From Arthrobacter sp. zg-Y919 (GTDB lineage: Bacteria > Actinomycetota > Actinomycetes > Actinomycetales > Micrococcaceae): a DNA stretch of 64,000 nt. Below, in pieces: positions 43,229-53,358 of the stretch. Below the pieces are notes generated by a model, which was not told the origin of the DNA, searched no databases, and saw nothing but the letters and a program-made list of their open reading frames with translations. The stretch lies in the NCBI RefSeq assembly GCF_030142045.1, contig NZ_CP126242.1, forward strand, positions 1,302,001 to 1,366,000, given 5' to 3'. Position numbers and translations under genes: made by a program. Positions within the stretch are counted from its first letter, which is position 1. Each line of letters starts with the position of its first letter.

Positions 43229-44647
43229 CTAGGCGAAGTCCTGCGCCGACTTCTGCAGCATGGCCAGCCACTGCTGACGGGCTTCGAGGGCGTCGCGGGC
43301 ATCCGCGATCTTTTTCGCGTTGCCGGCCTTCTCGGCGTCGGCCAGGTCCTGCTCGAGGGAGGCGATGGTCGCTTCCAGCTGGGACAGGGCCGAGTTGGTG
43401 CGGGCCTTGGTTTCCGGGTTGCTGCGCTGCCAGTGCTCGTCCTCGGCGGCCTTCACGGCTTCCTCGACCTTGCGGATGCCTGCCTCCATGCGGCCCATGT
43501 CCGCCCGCGGCACCTTCCCGGCGTCTTCCCAGCGTTCCCGGATGGACTGCAGCGCCTTGCGGGCGGCAGCCAGGTCCGTGACCGGCAGCAGGGCCTGGGC
43601 TTCGCGGAGCAGCTCTTCCTTCACGACCAGGTTCGCAGCGAATTCCTCGTCAATAACCTCGTTGGCCGCCTGGCGGGCGGCGAAGAACTTGTCCTGGGCT
43701 GCACGGAAGCGGGCCCACAGGGCGTCGTCATCCTTGCGGCTGGCCCGCTTGGAAGCCTTCCACTCATCCATGAGCTGCCGGTATTCCGCGGCGGTGTTGC
43801 CCCAGTCGGTGGAGGTGGCCAGTTCCTCGGCGCGGGCGATCAGGGCTTCCTTGGCGGCCTTCGCGGACGTGTTTTCGTTGTCCAGCTGCGAGAAGTAGGC
43901 ACGGCGGTGGCGGTCGAAGACCGTACGGGCCGAGCGGAACCGCTTCCAGAGGCTGTCCTCTGTACCGCGGCCCAGACGTGGGCCGTTCTTCTGCGCCGTC
44001 TTCCAGGCATCGAACAGCTCGTTCATCCGGTTGCTGCTGGTTTTCCACTGGATGGTGGCCGGGTCCTTGGCGGCGATTTCCTCCGCCTCGGAAACGATGG
44101 CCTCGCGGGCGGCGAGTTCACGGGCCTTGGCGGCCTCGGTTTCGGCCCGCTCGGCGGCTTCGGCTTCCTTGAGCGAGGCTTCGAGCGACGCGATGCGGGC
44201 GTCGAGCGCCTTGATGTCGCCCACCATCTTGCGGTCGGCCACCTGCTCGGCCAGATGCTTCAGGGTCTTGTGGATGTCTGCGGCGGGGGCCTTGAGCTGC
44301 ATCCGCTGTTCCAGGAGCAGGAGCTGGCTGGCGACGTCGTCGTACTTCCGAACGAAGTAGGCCAGGGCTTCTTCCTTGGAGGCATCGGGGAGCTGGCCGA
44401 CGGCGGTTTCCTCGCCCTCAACGATCAGGAAGACGTGGCCGTCCTCCTCCACACGTGCAAAGCGGGCGGCCTCTTCCAACGGGGTGGAGTGGGCTGCCGG
44501 AACGGCAACCACCGGCTTTGCCGCGGCACCTACCGCTGCGGGGGAGGGCCGGCGCGCCGCGAGGGCTGCGGGGCTCGGAGTGGCAGGACTGGACGTTTCC
44601 GTGGACGCCTGGTCTGCTGTTTCGTCGGATTTCTGACTGTCTGTCAC
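43229..44647 (-). CDS. DUF349 domain-containing coiled-coil protein
   Basis: A 472-residue, highly helical protein. The first 60 residues are Ala/Ser/Pro-rich; DUF349 repeats follow, recognised by the spaced W..A......R..LW.RFR pattern (LFDAWKTAQKNGPRLGRGTE then LWKRFRSARTVFDRHR, repeated as LMDEWKASKRASRKDD then LWARFRAAQDKFFAAR, and ERWEDAGKVPRADM). Proteins of this type occur in many bacteria; their role is not settled. GTG 44647 is the start. It is downstream of the cyclophilin gene on the same strand with a 53-base gap. Confidence 0.92.
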   Translation of the reverse strand: MTDSQKSDETADQASTETSSPATPSPAALAARRPSPAAVGAAAKPVVAVPAAHSTPLEEAARFARVEEDGHVFLIVEGEETAVGQLPDASKEEALAYFVRKYDDVASQLLLLEQRMQLKAPAADIHKTLKHLAEQVADRKMVGDIKALDARIASLEASLKEAEAAERAETEAAKARELAAREAIVSEAEEIAAKDPATIQWKTSSNRMNELFDAWKTAQKNGPRLGRGTEDSLWKRFRSARTVFDRHRRAYFSQLDNENTSAKAAKEALIARAEELATSTDWGNTAAEYRQLMDEWKASKRASRKDDDALWARFRAAQDKFFAARQAANEVIDEEFAANLVVKEELLREAQALLPVTDLAAARKALQSIRERWEDAGKVPRADMGRMEAGIRKVEEAVKAAEDEHWQRSNPETKARTNSALSQLEATIASLEQDLADAEKAGNAKKIADARDALEARQQWLAMLQKSAQDFA

Positions 44648-44700
44648 CGCTAAAAGTCTTTCACTCGATGGATGGCAGTTTGCGAAGCCCGCGCCGCCGT

Positions 44701-45468
44701 TTAGTTCAGGGTGAACGAGCTGATCGTCACCGGGTCGTTCGGAGAGCCGTCGGTCTTCCCGGAGTCAATGCCCTGGGAAGCAATGGCTTCCAGTACGTCA
44801 AGACCTGACGTTACCTTACCCATTATCGTGTAGCCGCCGGTTTCCTGCGTTATCGTCGAATCCTTGTAAACGATGAAGAACTGTGTGCCGTGGCTCATGA
44901 CGTCTTCGCCGCGGGCCACGGCAATCGTGCCCGCCGGGTAGAAGCCGTCGGCCGGCGTATTCTCCACCGGTCCCCACTGGAAGTCGGGGTCCGCCTGGCC
45001 GTCTCCGGTCTCTGACCCGCACTGCAGCACAGACATGGATTCAGTGGCGGTCATCCGGTGGCAGGACTTGCCGGCAAAGTAGCCCTCGTCCGCCAGCGTC
45101 TTGAAGACAGCCGCGGCCTGCGGTGCGGCGTTTCCGTCCAGTTCCACACCGATCTCGCCCTGCCCCAGGGACAAGGATCCGGTGAACGTCTTCCCTTCGG
45201 CGAGCGACGGATCCGGCACCTCCCGTACGTCCGCGACGGCGGCCTGTTCCCGCAGCAGCGCCAGCTCCTCGGCAGAGGGGTTGGAACCGAACCAGCTCAC
45301 CTGCAGGGCAACGGCAAGGGCCAGGACGGCGGCGGCTGCGGAGGCGGCGAAAACGTTGTCACGCTTCCGGCGGGCGGTGCGGGCGGCGGCAAACGCCCGG
45401 CGGGCTTCCATCCGGGCCACGCGGCGCTTGTCCTCGCGGCTGGTGCGGCTGGTGCGGTGTGCGGCCAC
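44701..45468 (-). CDS. Membrane-anchored cyclophilin-type peptidylprolyl isomerase
   Basis: A 255-residue protein. The basic N-terminus leads to one transmembrane helix (NVFAASAAAAVLALAVALQV, about residues 38-57), then a cyclophilin domain on the outside: SLGQGEIGVELDGNAAP, SCHRM, GTIAVARGEDVMSHGTQFFI and GGYTIMGKVTSGLDVL. The catalytic Arg (CHRM) and the QFFI motif are present. It catalyses prolyl isomerisation during folding of exported proteins. GTG 45468 follows AGGAGG by eight bases; the longer frame to 45570 is not supported. It diverges from hisS. Confidence 0.92.
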   Translation of the reverse strand: MAAHRTSRTSREDKRRVARMEARRAFAAARTARRKRDNVFAASAAAAVLALAVALQVSWFGSNPSAEELALLREQAAVADVREVPDPSLAEGKTFTGSLSLGQGEIGVELDGNAAPQAAAVFKTLADEGYFAGKSCHRMTATESMSVLQCGSETGDGQADPDFQWGPVENTPADGFYPAGTIAVARGEDVMSHGTQFFIVYKDSTITQETGGYTIMGKVTSGLDVLEAIASQGIDSGKTDGSPNDPVTISSFTLN

Positions 45469-45650
45469 CGGTGCCTCCTGTGTTGGGTCGGGACTGGTCG
45501 GTCGGAACGGGGCACCCGCGCGCCTGAAACGGGGGCTGCGTTCAAGTTCGCTAAAATGAGTGCCGCACATAGTTTATGCACGCCCCGCGTGCACTTTGGC
45601 CGGGCGGGTATTGCCTGTGCCTTTTCCGCCCACCTAAGGAGTCTGCCACC

Positions 45651-47006
45651 ATGGCACGCAAGGCCTCACTGTCCGGTTTCCCCGAATGGCTACCGCAGGA
45701 GCGCCTGGTTGAACTCCATGTCCTGGACGTCCTGCGCCGGACCTTCGAGCTGCACGGCTTCTCCAACATTGAAACCCGTGCCGTGGAGACGGTGGGCCAG
45801 CTGCTGCGCAAGGGCGAGATCGACAAAGAGGTCTATGCGCTCAGCCGCCTGCAGGCGGAGGAAGGCGAGGCATCCGGCAAGGAAGATCCCAACCAGCTCG
45901 CCCTGCACTTTGACCTGACCGTGCCGTTTGCCCGCTACGTGGTGGAGAACGCCGGCCACCTCTCCTTCCCGTTCCGCCGCTACCAGATCCAGAAGGTCTG
46001 GCGCGGCGAGCGTCCCCAGGAGGGCCGCGCCCGCGAGTTCACCCAGGCGGATATCGATGTGGTGGGCGACGGCGACCTGCCTTTCCGGTACGACGTCGAG
46101 CTGGCGCTGGTGATTGCCGAAGCCCTCGGCGCCCTGCCGATCCCGGACTTCAAGATCCGGGTCAACAACCGCAAGCTGGCCGAAGGCTTCTACCGCGGCA
46201 TCGGCCTGGACGACACCGCCGGGGTGCTGCGCAGCATCGACAAGCTGGAGAAGATCGGCGCGCAGCGCGTGGCTGAACTCCTGCAGGAGGAACTCGGTGC
46301 CACCCCGGAGCAGGCGGAAGCCGCCCTGAAACTGGCCTCCATCCGTACGGAGGACACCTCGTTCGTGGAGCAGGTGCGGGCCCTGGGTGTGTCCAACGAC
46401 CTGCTCGAGGAAGGCCTGGACGAACTGTTCCAGGTCATCAGCGAAGCCTCCCGCCGCGCACCGGGCCGGGTCCTGGCGGACCTCAGCATTGCCCGCGGAC
46501 TGGATTACTACACCGGGACCGTCTACGAAACGGTCCTGGTGGGCCACGAAGCGCTCGGCTCCATCTGCTCCGGCGGCCGCTACGATTCCCTGGCCAGCAA
46601 GGGCAGCCGCACCTTCCCCGGCGTCGGACTCTCCATCGGCGTCACACGGCTGGTGATGCGTATCCTCAGCCAGGAATTCGCGCAGGCTTCACGCAGCGTA
46701 CCCACCACCGTGCTCCTGACGCTGGCCACGGACGACTCCTGGTCCGAGGCCCAGGACACCGCAGCCCAGCTGCGCAGCCGCGGCATCTCCGTGGAAGTGG
46801 CACCCAAGGCGGAGAAGTTCGGCAAGCAGATTAAGTTTGCCGACCGGCGGGGCATCCCGTTCGTCTGGTTCACCGCCGAAGACGGCAGCCACGAAGTCAA
46901 GGACATCCGGACCGGTGACCAGGTGCCGGCCGATCCCGCGCTCTGGACTCCGCCGGCCGAGGACCTCACCGTGCAGGTGACCCCGGTGCAGGTGCCGTCC
47001 GCCTAG
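45651..47006 (+). CDS. hisS: Histidyl-tRNA synthetase
   Basis: A 451-residue class II synthetase. Motif 2 is RRYQIQKVWRGERPQEGRAR near residue 110, the histidine motifs are LDYYTGTVYE near 284 and SICSGGRYDSL near 304, and motif 3 is GVGLSIGVTRLVMRI near 327. A C-terminal anticodon-binding domain follows. The start is ATG 45651, nine bases after AAGGAG. A C-terminal tail rich in P and V extends beyond the domain. Confidence 0.96.
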   Translation: MARKASLSGFPEWLPQERLVELHVLDVLRRTFELHGFSNIETRAVETVGQLLRKGEIDKEVYALSRLQAEEGEASGKEDPNQLALHFDLTVPFARYVVENAGHLSFPFRRYQIQKVWRGERPQEGRAREFTQADIDVVGDGDLPFRYDVELALVIAEALGALPIPDFKIRVNNRKLAEGFYRGIGLDDTAGVLRSIDKLEKIGAQRVAELLQEELGATPEQAEAALKLASIRTEDTSFVEQVRALGVSNDLLEEGLDELFQVISEASRRAPGRVLADLSIARGLDYYTGTVYETVLVGHEALGSICSGGRYDSLASKGSRTFPGVGLSIGVTRLVMRILSQEFAQASRSVPTTVLLTLATDDSWSEAQDTAAQLRSRGISVEVAPKAEKFGKQIKFADRRGIPFVWFTAEDGSHEVKDIRTGDQVPADPALWTPPAEDLTVQVTPVQVPSA

Positions 47007-47070
47007 CGGAAGGCACCCGGGCCGCCGCCGCATTGCTGGCAGGCGATGGCGGTCCACGGCGCAGGAACCC

Positions 47071-47076
47071 TAGGCT
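47071..47076 (+). promoter_or_regulatory. -10 element (TAGGCT) of leaderless deaminase gene
   Basis: TAGGCT ends six bases before ATG 47083 with no ribosome site, the same geometry as at the PIG-L gene (6394). Confidence 0.6.
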
Positions 47077-47082
47077 TGAACC

Positions 47083-48093
47083 ATGGCCGCCAACCTGCTT
47101 CCCACTCCGCCCTGCTCCGAGCTCCACCTGCACATCGAGGGAACGCTTGAGCCGGAGCTGATCTTCGAACTCGCCGCGCGTAACGGCATCGACCTGCCCT
47201 ATCCGGGGCTGGAGGACCTCCGCGACCGTTACCGGTTCAAGGACCTGCAGTCCTTCCTGGACCTCTATTACTCCAACATGGATGTGCTGCGTACCGAGGC
47301 GGACTTCACCGACATGACCCGGGCCTACCTGCGCCGGGCAGCAGCGGGCGGCGTACGGCATGTGGAAATGATGATGGACCCGCAGGCGCACCTGGTCCGC
47401 GGAGTTCCGCTGGAGGTCTCGGTCGGCGGCGTCTGGGCGGCCTTGTCCCGCAGTGAGGAAGAGTTCGGCATCTCCACGGAGCTGATTGCCGCGTTCCTGC
47501 GCGACCACCCCGTGGCCGACGCGCTGGAGGTGCTGGACGAACTGCTGGCCATGGATGCCCCCATCATCGGAATCGGCCTGGACTCCGCGGAAGTGGGGAA
47601 CCCGCCGTCGTCGTTCATCGAACTGTACCGGCGTGCCCGGGAGGCAGGGCTGAGGACCGTAGCCCACGCGGGTGAAGAGGGCCCGTCCACCTACATCGAA
47701 CAGGCGCTGGACCTGCTTCAGGCGGACCGCATCGACCACGGGATCCGCTGCCTGGACGATCCCGAACTGGTGAAGCGGCTGGTCCGTGGGAGGGTGCCGC
47801 TGACCGTCTGCCCGCTGTCCAACGTGCGGCTGCAGGCGGTGGCGCGCCTGGCCGATCATCCCTTGCCGCGGATGCTCGAGTACGGCCTGAACATTTCCGT
47901 GAACTCGGATGACCCGGCGTACTTTGACGGTTATGTGGACGAGAATTTCCGTGCCGTGCAGGAAACGTTCGGATTCAGCCGTACGCAGCTCGCCCTGCTG
48001 GCCGCCAACTCGATCAACGCTTCGTTCGCGTCGGCCGGACGCCGTGCCGAGCTGCTGGAGGAAGTCCATGCGTGGGAGGCAGCCGGCGCCTAG
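47083..48093 (+). CDS. Adenine/adenosine deaminase family protein (ADE-like)
   Basis: A 336-residue TIM-barrel aminohydrolase. Zinc and catalytic motifs are ELHLHIEGTLEPEL at residues 13-26, HAGEEGPSTYI near 199, DHGIRCLDD near 218, LTVCPLSNVRLQAV near 243 and VNSDDPAYFDGYV near 273. The HIEGTLEPEL form and GLDSAEVGNPPSSF are typical of the adenine-deaminase (ADE) branch rather than classical adenosine deaminase, so adenine may be the real substrate. It feeds purine salvage. The mRNA appears leaderless. Confidence 0.88.
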   Translation: MAANLLPTPPCSELHLHIEGTLEPELIFELAARNGIDLPYPGLEDLRDRYRFKDLQSFLDLYYSNMDVLRTEADFTDMTRAYLRRAAAGGVRHVEMMMDPQAHLVRGVPLEVSVGGVWAALSRSEEEFGISTELIAAFLRDHPVADALEVLDELLAMDAPIIGIGLDSAEVGNPPSSFIELYRRAREAGLRTVAHAGEEGPSTYIEQALDLLQADRIDHGIRCLDDPELVKRLVRGRVPLTVCPLSNVRLQAVARLADHPLPRMLEYGLNISVNSDDPAYFDGYVDENFRAVQETFGFSRTQLALLAANSINASFASAGRRAELLEEVHAWEAAGA

Positions 48094-48099
48094 GCAGGC

Positions 48100-49449
48100 C
48101 TAGAACGGCGGCGGGGTCCGTTGGGTCCGCGGCCGGCGGAAACTCAACCGGACCACGAGCCCCGCCACCAGGATGATCAGGGTCAGGCTGATGGCTACCG
48201 GCGGCAGCGCAAGGGCCAGCAGCAGTGCCCCCAAGGCACCGGCCAGGTTCAGGACCCGGGGTGCGTAGCGCGTGCGGTCCTTCAGTGTGAAAGCACACAC
48301 GGTCGTGATGGCCGCGTAGAAGAGCAGTGCGAAGGAAGCCATCCCGAGCAGCGCGTCCACGTCGCCGAAGAAAACCAGCAGCAGGACGACGGCGGCCGCC
48401 GCGGCTTCGGCGGCCCAGGGGGTTTCCCCCGCTCCGAAGCGGGCCGGCCGGGACGCCGCGAAGAGGGACGGGAAATCCCGGTCGGCGGCCATCGCGGAGG
48501 CCGTCCTGCCTGCGGATTCCAGCAGCGACCACAGGCCACCGAGTGCGGCCGCGGTTACTGCGAGGACAAGGGCACCCGTACCTACGTTGGCGCCCACGCT
48601 CTGCATGGGGTCCAGCAGGGGAGCGGTCTCCGCGGAAAGGGCCGCCGCACCGTAGTAGGCCAGCATTGACTGCCCCATGAACCAATACAGCGTGAAGGCC
48701 ACCGCGATGGCTGCCGGGATGGCGATCGGCAGGTTGCGTGAGGGATTGCGCACCCCGGAGCCGAGCGTGGCCAGCCGCGTGTAGCCGGAGAAAAGGAAGA
48801 ACAGCAGACCGGCGGCCTGCAGCACCCCGGAGGGCGTAGCCTCTATCTCCGCTCCGACCCGCACCGGCTGGTTTGGTGCCTCATTGAAGAGCACCACCAC
48901 GGTGAAGGCGAGGACGCCGAAGACAAAGGCCACGATGAAGCGGGTGGCCCAGGATCCGCGGTTCAGTCCCAGCAGGTTCACTACCAGCATTGCGACGACG
49001 GCGCCCGCCGCGCCGACCCGTGGATGCTCCGGAAAGACGTAGGCGCCGAACGCGATGGCCAGGACGGCGGAGGACAGCAGCAGCGACCAGAGCAGCGTCC
49101 AACCCGAGAGGAACCCGCTGTACGGTCCCAGCAGGATCCGGGCGGCCGTGCGGGCCGTGGCATCTCCGCCCTGGTCCGCAGGCAGCCGGCGCGAGACGGC
49201 CCGGCTGAGCTGGAACGTGGAAAGCCCACACAGGAACGCAACAATGGCGGCTATCCCGAGGGCGGCGCCCACGGCAGGACCGGCGGCGGCAGCAGCCGGC
49301 GCGAAGGCGACGAAAGCACCTGCACCCACAATGGAGCCAAGGCCGGCAGTGGTGGCATCAAAGCCGCCCAGGGGAACACGCGGCTGGGTATTGCCGGACA
49401 ACAGGCTTATCCAATCGGTAGGTACTTGGCGGGGAGGGGGTCGGTTCAC
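48100..49449 (-). CDS. APC family amino acid permease
   Basis: A 449-residue protein with about 12 transmembrane helices. The opening [22 protein letters not shown] is the substrate-binding G-S/G-I-V-G-G-G-like motif of the amino acid-polyamine-organocation family. Substrate unknown. The start is GTG 49449, placed by the frame; no clear ribosome site is visible. It is divergent from aspS and converges on the deaminase gene with a six-base gap. Confidence 0.85.
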   Translation of the reverse strand: MNRPPPRQVPTDWISLLSGNTQPRVPLGGFDATTAGLGSIVGAGAFVAFAPAAAAAGPAVGAALGIAAIVAFLCGLSTFQLSRAVSRRLPADQGGDATARTAARILLGPYSGFLSGWTLLWSLLLSSAVLAIAFGAYVFPEHPRVGAAGAVVAMLVVNLLGLNRGSWATRFIVAFVFGVLAFTVVVLFNEAPNQPVRVGAEIEATPSGVLQAAGLLFFLFSGYTRLATLGSGVRNPSRNLPIAIPAAIAVAFTLYWFMGQSMLAYYGAAALSAETAPLLDPMQSVGANVGTGALVLAVTAAALGGLWSLLESAGRTASAMAADRDFPSLFAASRPARFGAGETPWAAEAAAAAVVLLLVFFGDVDALLGMASFALLFYAAITTVCAFTLKDRTRYAPRVLNLAGALGALLLALALPPVAISLTLIILVAGLVVRLSFRRPRTQRTPPPF

Positions 49450-49485
49450 CGGTAAACTCTGAAGGAGAACGTGTATTCACAATGG

Positions 49486-49505
49486 GCGGAAACAGTGGTT
49501 TCCGC
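49486..49505. other. Hairpin in the aspS leader
   Basis: GCGGAAAC pairs with GTTTCCGC over an AGTG loop, ending 21 bases before the aspS GTG and ten bases before its AAAGGA site. It could influence initiation; there is no T-box sequence around it. Confidence 0.4.
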
Positions 49506-49526
49506 AAGTTTCTCGAAAGGACAGCT

Positions 49527-51320
49527 GTGCTGCGCACTCATGCCCTTGGTTCCCTGAGGGCCGAGCATATTGGACAGACCGTTACTCTCGCAGGCTGGGT
49601 CGCCCGACGGCGCGACCACGGCGGCGTTGCCTTCCTCGACCTCCGCGATGCCTCGGGCGTGGCCCAGGTTGTGGTGCGTGAAGAGGATGTCTTCCACGGC
49701 CTGCGCAACGAGTACGTCCTGCAGATCACCGGCACCGTGCAGAAGCGTCCCGAGGGTAACGAGAACCCGGCGCTGGCCACCGGTGAAGTCGAGGTGATTG
49801 CGGACGACGTCGTTATCCTGAACACCTCGGACCCGCTGCCGTTCCAGATTGACGAGCACGTGGAGGTCGGCGAGGAAGCCCGCCTGCGCCACCGCTACCT
49901 GGACCTGCGCCGCCCCGCACCGGCCGCTGCCATGCGCCTTCGCTCCGAGGCCAACCGCATTGCCCGCGAACTGCTGCACGACGAGGGCTTCGTCGAAATC
50001 GAAACCCCCACGCTGACCCGTTCCACCCCCGAAGGTGCCCGCGACTTCGTGGTTCCGGCACGTCTTGCCCCGGGGTCCTGGTACGCCCTGCCGCAGTCCC
50101 CGCAGCTGTTCAAGCAGCTGCTGCAGGTGGGTGGCTTCGAGAAGTACTACCAGATTGCCCGCTGCTACCGCGACGAGGATTTCCGCGCCGACCGCCAGCC
50201 GGAATTCACCCAGCTGGACATCGAAGCCAGCTTCGTCGAAGAAGACGACATCATCGCCCTGGGCGAGCAGATCGTGAAGTCGCTGTGGAAGCTGATCGGC
50301 GTCGACATCAGCACGCCCATCCCGCGCATGACCTACGCCGATGCCATGGCACGGTACGGTTCCGACAAGCCGGACCTGCGCTTCGGGCTGGAACTGACCG
50401 AACTCACCGAGTTCTTCAAGGACACCACCTTCCGCGTGTTCCAGGCCCCGTACGTCGGCGCCGTCGTGATGCCCGGCGGTGCCTCCCAGGCACGCCGCAC
50501 CCTTGACGCCTGGCAGGAATGGGCCAAGCAGCGCGGCGCCAAGGGCCTGGCTTATGTCCTGATCCAGGAAGACGGCACGCTGACCGGCCCGGTGGCCAAG
50601 AACCTGACGGACTTCGAGCGCGAGAACCTCGCGGAGAAGGTCGGCGCCAAGCCCGGCGACTGCATCTTCTTCGGCGCCGGCGAAAAGAGCGAGGCACGCG
50701 CCCTGCTCGGTGCCGCCCGCGTGGAAATCGGCCACCGCACCGGCCTGATCGATCCCAAGGACTGGGCCTTCGTGTGGGTTGTTGACGCTCCCATGTTCGA
50801 GCCGGCCTCCGCCGCTGTCGCAGCCGGCGACGTCGCCGTCGGCGGCGGTGCCTGGACCGCAGTGCACCACGCCTTCACCTCGCCCAAGCCCGAGTTCATG
50901 GACACCTTTGACACGGATCCCGAGTCCGCAGTGGCCTACGCCTACGACATTGTCTGCAACGGCAACGAAATCGGCGGCGGTTCCATCCGTATCCACCAGC
51001 GCGACGTGCAGGAGCGGGTCTTCAAGGTCATGGGCCTGTCGCAGGAAGACGCCCAGGAAAAGTTCGGGTTCCTGCTTGAAGGCTTCAAGTACGGCGCACC
51101 GCCCCACGGCGGCATCGCCTTCGGCTGGGACCGCGTCGTGGCCCTGCTGGCCGGCACCGACTCCATCCGCGACGTCATCGCCTTCCCGAAGTCCGGCGGC
51201 GGCTTCGATCCGTTGACGCAGGCTCCGGCGCCGATCACGCCGCAGCAGCGCAAGGAAGCCGGCGTGGACTTCAAGCCGGAAGCCAAGAAGGACAAGGAAG
51301 CACCCGCGAAGGAAGCATAG
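49527..51320 (+). CDS. aspS: Aspartyl-tRNA synthetase
   Basis: A 597-residue bacterial-type AspRS. It has the N-terminal OB anticodon domain ([19 protein letters not shown]), motif 2 with [21 protein letters not shown], the bacterial GAD insertion domain, and motif 3 [24 protein letters not shown] chose GTG 49527, five bases after AAAGGA (49516-49521); the ATG at 49482 would add 15 residues that AspRS proteins lack. Whether it also charges tRNA-Asn cannot be judged here. The last 15 residues are Lys/Glu/Ala-rich. Confidence 0.95.
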   Translation: MLRTHALGSLRAEHIGQTVTLAGWVARRRDHGGVAFLDLRDASGVAQVVVREEDVFHGLRNEYVLQITGTVQKRPEGNENPALATGEVEVIADDVVILNTSDPLPFQIDEHVEVGEEARLRHRYLDLRRPAPAAAMRLRSEANRIARELLHDEGFVEIETPTLTRSTPEGARDFVVPARLAPGSWYALPQSPQLFKQLLQVGGFEKYYQIARCYRDEDFRADRQPEFTQLDIEASFVEEDDIIALGEQIVKSLWKLIGVDISTPIPRMTYADAMARYGSDKPDLRFGLELTELTEFFKDTTFRVFQAPYVGAVVMPGGASQARRTLDAWQEWAKQRGAKGLAYVLIQEDGTLTGPVAKNLTDFERENLAEKVGAKPGDCIFFGAGEKSEARALLGAARVEIGHRTGLIDPKDWAFVWVVDAPMFEPASAAVAAGDVAVGGGAWTAVHHAFTSPKPEFMDTFDTDPESAVAYAYDIVCNGNEIGGGSIRIHQRDVQERVFKVMGLSQEDAQEKFGFLLEGFKYGAPPHGGIAFGWDRVVALLAGTDSIRDVIAFPKSGGGFDPLTQAPAPITPQQRKEAGVDFKPEAKKDKEAPAKEA

Positions 51321-51335
51321 CCTCCAGCGCACAGT

Positions 51336-51366
51336 CGGTACCCGGTCGCACTGCGGCCGGGTACCG
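51336..51366. terminator. Hairpin after aspS
   Basis: CGGTACCCGG pairs with CCGGGTACCG over an 11-base loop, 16 bases past the aspS stop. No T-run follows, so it is a probable but weak terminator. Confidence 0.55.
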
Positions 51367-51436
51367 TGCGTTAACCCAGGTGTTGTAACCCTGAAGCGGG
51401 ATGCACGCCTGCGCTGGACAGTCCGGCGGCACCAGA

Positions 51437-51442
51437 TAGTGT
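51437..51442 (+). promoter_or_regulatory. -10 element (TAGTGT) of leaderless PhzF gene
   Basis: TAGTGT lies six bases before ATG 51449. This spacing argues for a leaderless mRNA and against the in-frame TTG at 51443. Confidence 0.5.
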
Positions 51443-51448
51443 TTGGGC

Positions 51449-52285
51449 ATGAGAGATCGCTGGTTCAAGCAGGTGGACGTCTTCGGCACGAAGCCTTACT
51501 TAGGCAACCCGGTGGCCGTGGTGCTGGATGCGGAGGGCGTTTCCGACGCCGCCATGGCGTCCTTTGCCCGGTGGACCAACCTTTCGGAGACCACCTTCGT
51601 GCTGCCGCCCGCGGAGAAGGACGCCGACTACAAGGTCCGCATCTTCACGCCCGGGGGAGAGATCCCCTTCGCCGGACATCCGACGCTGGGCACCTGCCAC
51701 GCCTGGCTCGAAGCCGGCAACACTCCGCATTACCCCGGCGTCGTTATTTCCGAATGCGGCGTGGGGCTGGTCACCCTGCACGCCTCCGCAGGGATGGCCG
51801 CCTTCGGGGCTCCGCCGCTGATCCGCTCGGGTGAGCTGGAGGAAGCCGTGCTGAAGCAGGCGGTGGAGGCCCTCGGCATTACCCGGGACCAGGTGTCGGC
51901 CTCGAACTGGATCGACAACGGTCCCGGCTGGCTGGGCCTGCTCCTGAAGGACGCGGAAACCGTGCTGTCCCTGACCCCGGATGCAGCCGCCCTCGGACCC
52001 CTGGCCGTAGGTGTTATCGGACCGCAGGAAGACGGCGCTGAGACCGACTACGAAGTCCGCGCGTTCGCGCCGGGCCACGGCGTGCCGGAGGACCCGGTCA
52101 CCGGCAGCCTCAATGCCGGGCTCGCCCAGTGGCTGATCGAAGCCGGCCTTGCGCCGGAACGCTACACGGTCACCCAGGGCACCGTCCTGGAGCGCTCCGG
52201 GCTGGTGCGGATCTTCACGCGGGATCGGCGGATCTGGGTCGGCGGGGAAACCACCACCTGCATTGACGGCACCGTGAAGCTGTAG
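51449..52285 (+). CDS. PhzF family isomerase/epimerase-fold protein
   Basis: A 278-residue protein of the PhzF family (diaminopimelate-epimerase-like fold). It has the N-terminal KQVDVFGTKPYLGNPVAVVL (with GNPVAVV the family hallmark), the Glu-containing LSETTFVLPP near residue 45, the FTPGGEIPFAGHPTLGT motif near 65 and a C-terminal GVPEDPVTGSLNAGLAQWL. Substrate unknown. A nitronate monooxygenase gene starts one base after its stop, so the two are co-transcribed. Confidence 0.92.
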   Translation: MRDRWFKQVDVFGTKPYLGNPVAVVLDAEGVSDAAMASFARWTNLSETTFVLPPAEKDADYKVRIFTPGGEIPFAGHPTLGTCHAWLEAGNTPHYPGVVISECGVGLVTLHASAGMAAFGAPPLIRSGELEEAVLKQAVEALGITRDQVSASNWIDNGPGWLGLLLKDAETVLSLTPDAAALGPLAVGVIGPQEDGAETDYEVRAFAPGHGVPEDPVTGSLNAGLAQWLIEAGLAPERYTVTQGTVLERSGLVRIFTRDRRIWVGGETTTCIDGTVKL

Positions 52286-52286
52286 C

Positions 52287-53345
52287 GTGCCGCAGGTGTT
52301 TACGCTGAAGTCCCTCCCTTCCGCCGTCATCGGCGCCCCCATGGCAGGCGGACCCTCCACTCCGGAACTGGCCGCGGCCGTCAGCGGCGCCGGCGGGCTG
52401 GGATTCCTGGCCGCCGGCTATAAGAGCGCCGAGGCCATGGCCGGGGAGATCACCCGGACCAGGGAGCTGACCGGCAAGCCGTTCGGCGTGAATCTTTTTG
52501 TGCCCGACGCCGCCAATACACGCGGTGCGGGAACGTCGGGACAGTTGACTGCGGCCCTGGCCTACCGGGAGCAGCTGGCCCGGGACTATCCACCGGAGCT
52601 GCTGCCACTGCCGAACCCGGATGACGACGACGACTGGGATGCCAAGCTCGACGTGGTCCGCCGGGAGCGGGTGCCCGTGGTGTCCTTTACCTTCGGCCTG
52701 CCACGAAAAGACGTTATTACTGCACTGCAGGATGCGGGCAGCGCCGTCGTCGTGACCGTGACCACCGCGGAGGAAGCCGTCCTGGCCGTTGCGGCAGGTA
52801 TCCGGATCCTGTGCCTGCAGGGGCCAGCTGCCGGGGGCCACCGCGGGACCTTCGACGCTGCGGCGGAACCGTCCGCGCAGCCGTTGGCCGGGCTGGTGCG
52901 TGAGGTGCGCGGCGCCGGGAGCGGTGTGGGTGCCGACGTCGAACTTATTGCCGCCGGAGGCATCCGCACCTCCGCGGACGTGCAGGCCCTGCGCGCCGAG
53001 GGCGCCGAAGCCGTACAGGTCGGCACTCTGCTGCTGCTGACTCCGGAGGCGGGGACAGCCGCGGTGCACCGTGCGGCCCTCCAGGACCCGCAGTTTACGC
53101 AGACCGCCCTGACCCGGGCCTTTTCCGGGCGCACCGCCCGCGGACTGGCTAATCGGTTTATGGCGGAACATGCCGACGCTCCGGCCGCCTACCCGCTGGT
53201 CAACCAGATCACCAAAGCCCTCCGGGCGCAGGCAGCAGCTGCCGGGAACCCGCACCGCACCAGTCTTTGGGCCGGAACCGGCTACCGGTCGGCAGTGCCG
53301 GAACCCGCCGCCGCCGTGGTTGCCCGGCTGGGTGCGCAGCAGTAG
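52287..53345 (+). CDS. Nitronate monooxygenase family flavoprotein
   Basis: A 352-residue FMN-dependent TIM-barrel enzyme. It has IGAPMAGGPSTPELAAAVSGAGGLGFL near residue 15 (FMN-binding), the middle QGPAAGGHRGTF near 173 (with the catalytic His) and IAAGGIRTSADVQALRAEGAEAVQVGTLLLL near 213. The class I GGH motif is kept. It oxidises alkyl nitronates to carbonyls plus nitrite. GTG 52287 follows the PhzF stop directly; why these two genes are paired is not known. Confidence 0.92.
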   Translation: MPQVFTLKSLPSAVIGAPMAGGPSTPELAAAVSGAGGLGFLAAGYKSAEAMAGEITRTRELTGKPFGVNLFVPDAANTRGAGTSGQLTAALAYREQLARDYPPELLPLPNPDDDDDWDAKLDVVRRERVPVVSFTFGLPRKDVITALQDAGSAVVVTVTTAEEAVLAVAAGIRILCLQGPAAGGHRGTFDAAAEPSAQPLAGLVREVRGAGSGVGADVELIAAGGIRTSADVQALRAEGAEAVQVGTLLLLTPEAGTAAVHRAALQDPQFTQTALTRAFSGRTARGLANRFMAEHADAPAAYPLVNQITKALRAQAAAAGNPHRTSLWAGTGYRSAVPEPAAAVVARLGAQQ

Positions 53346-53358
53346 CGGCGTCTGCCCC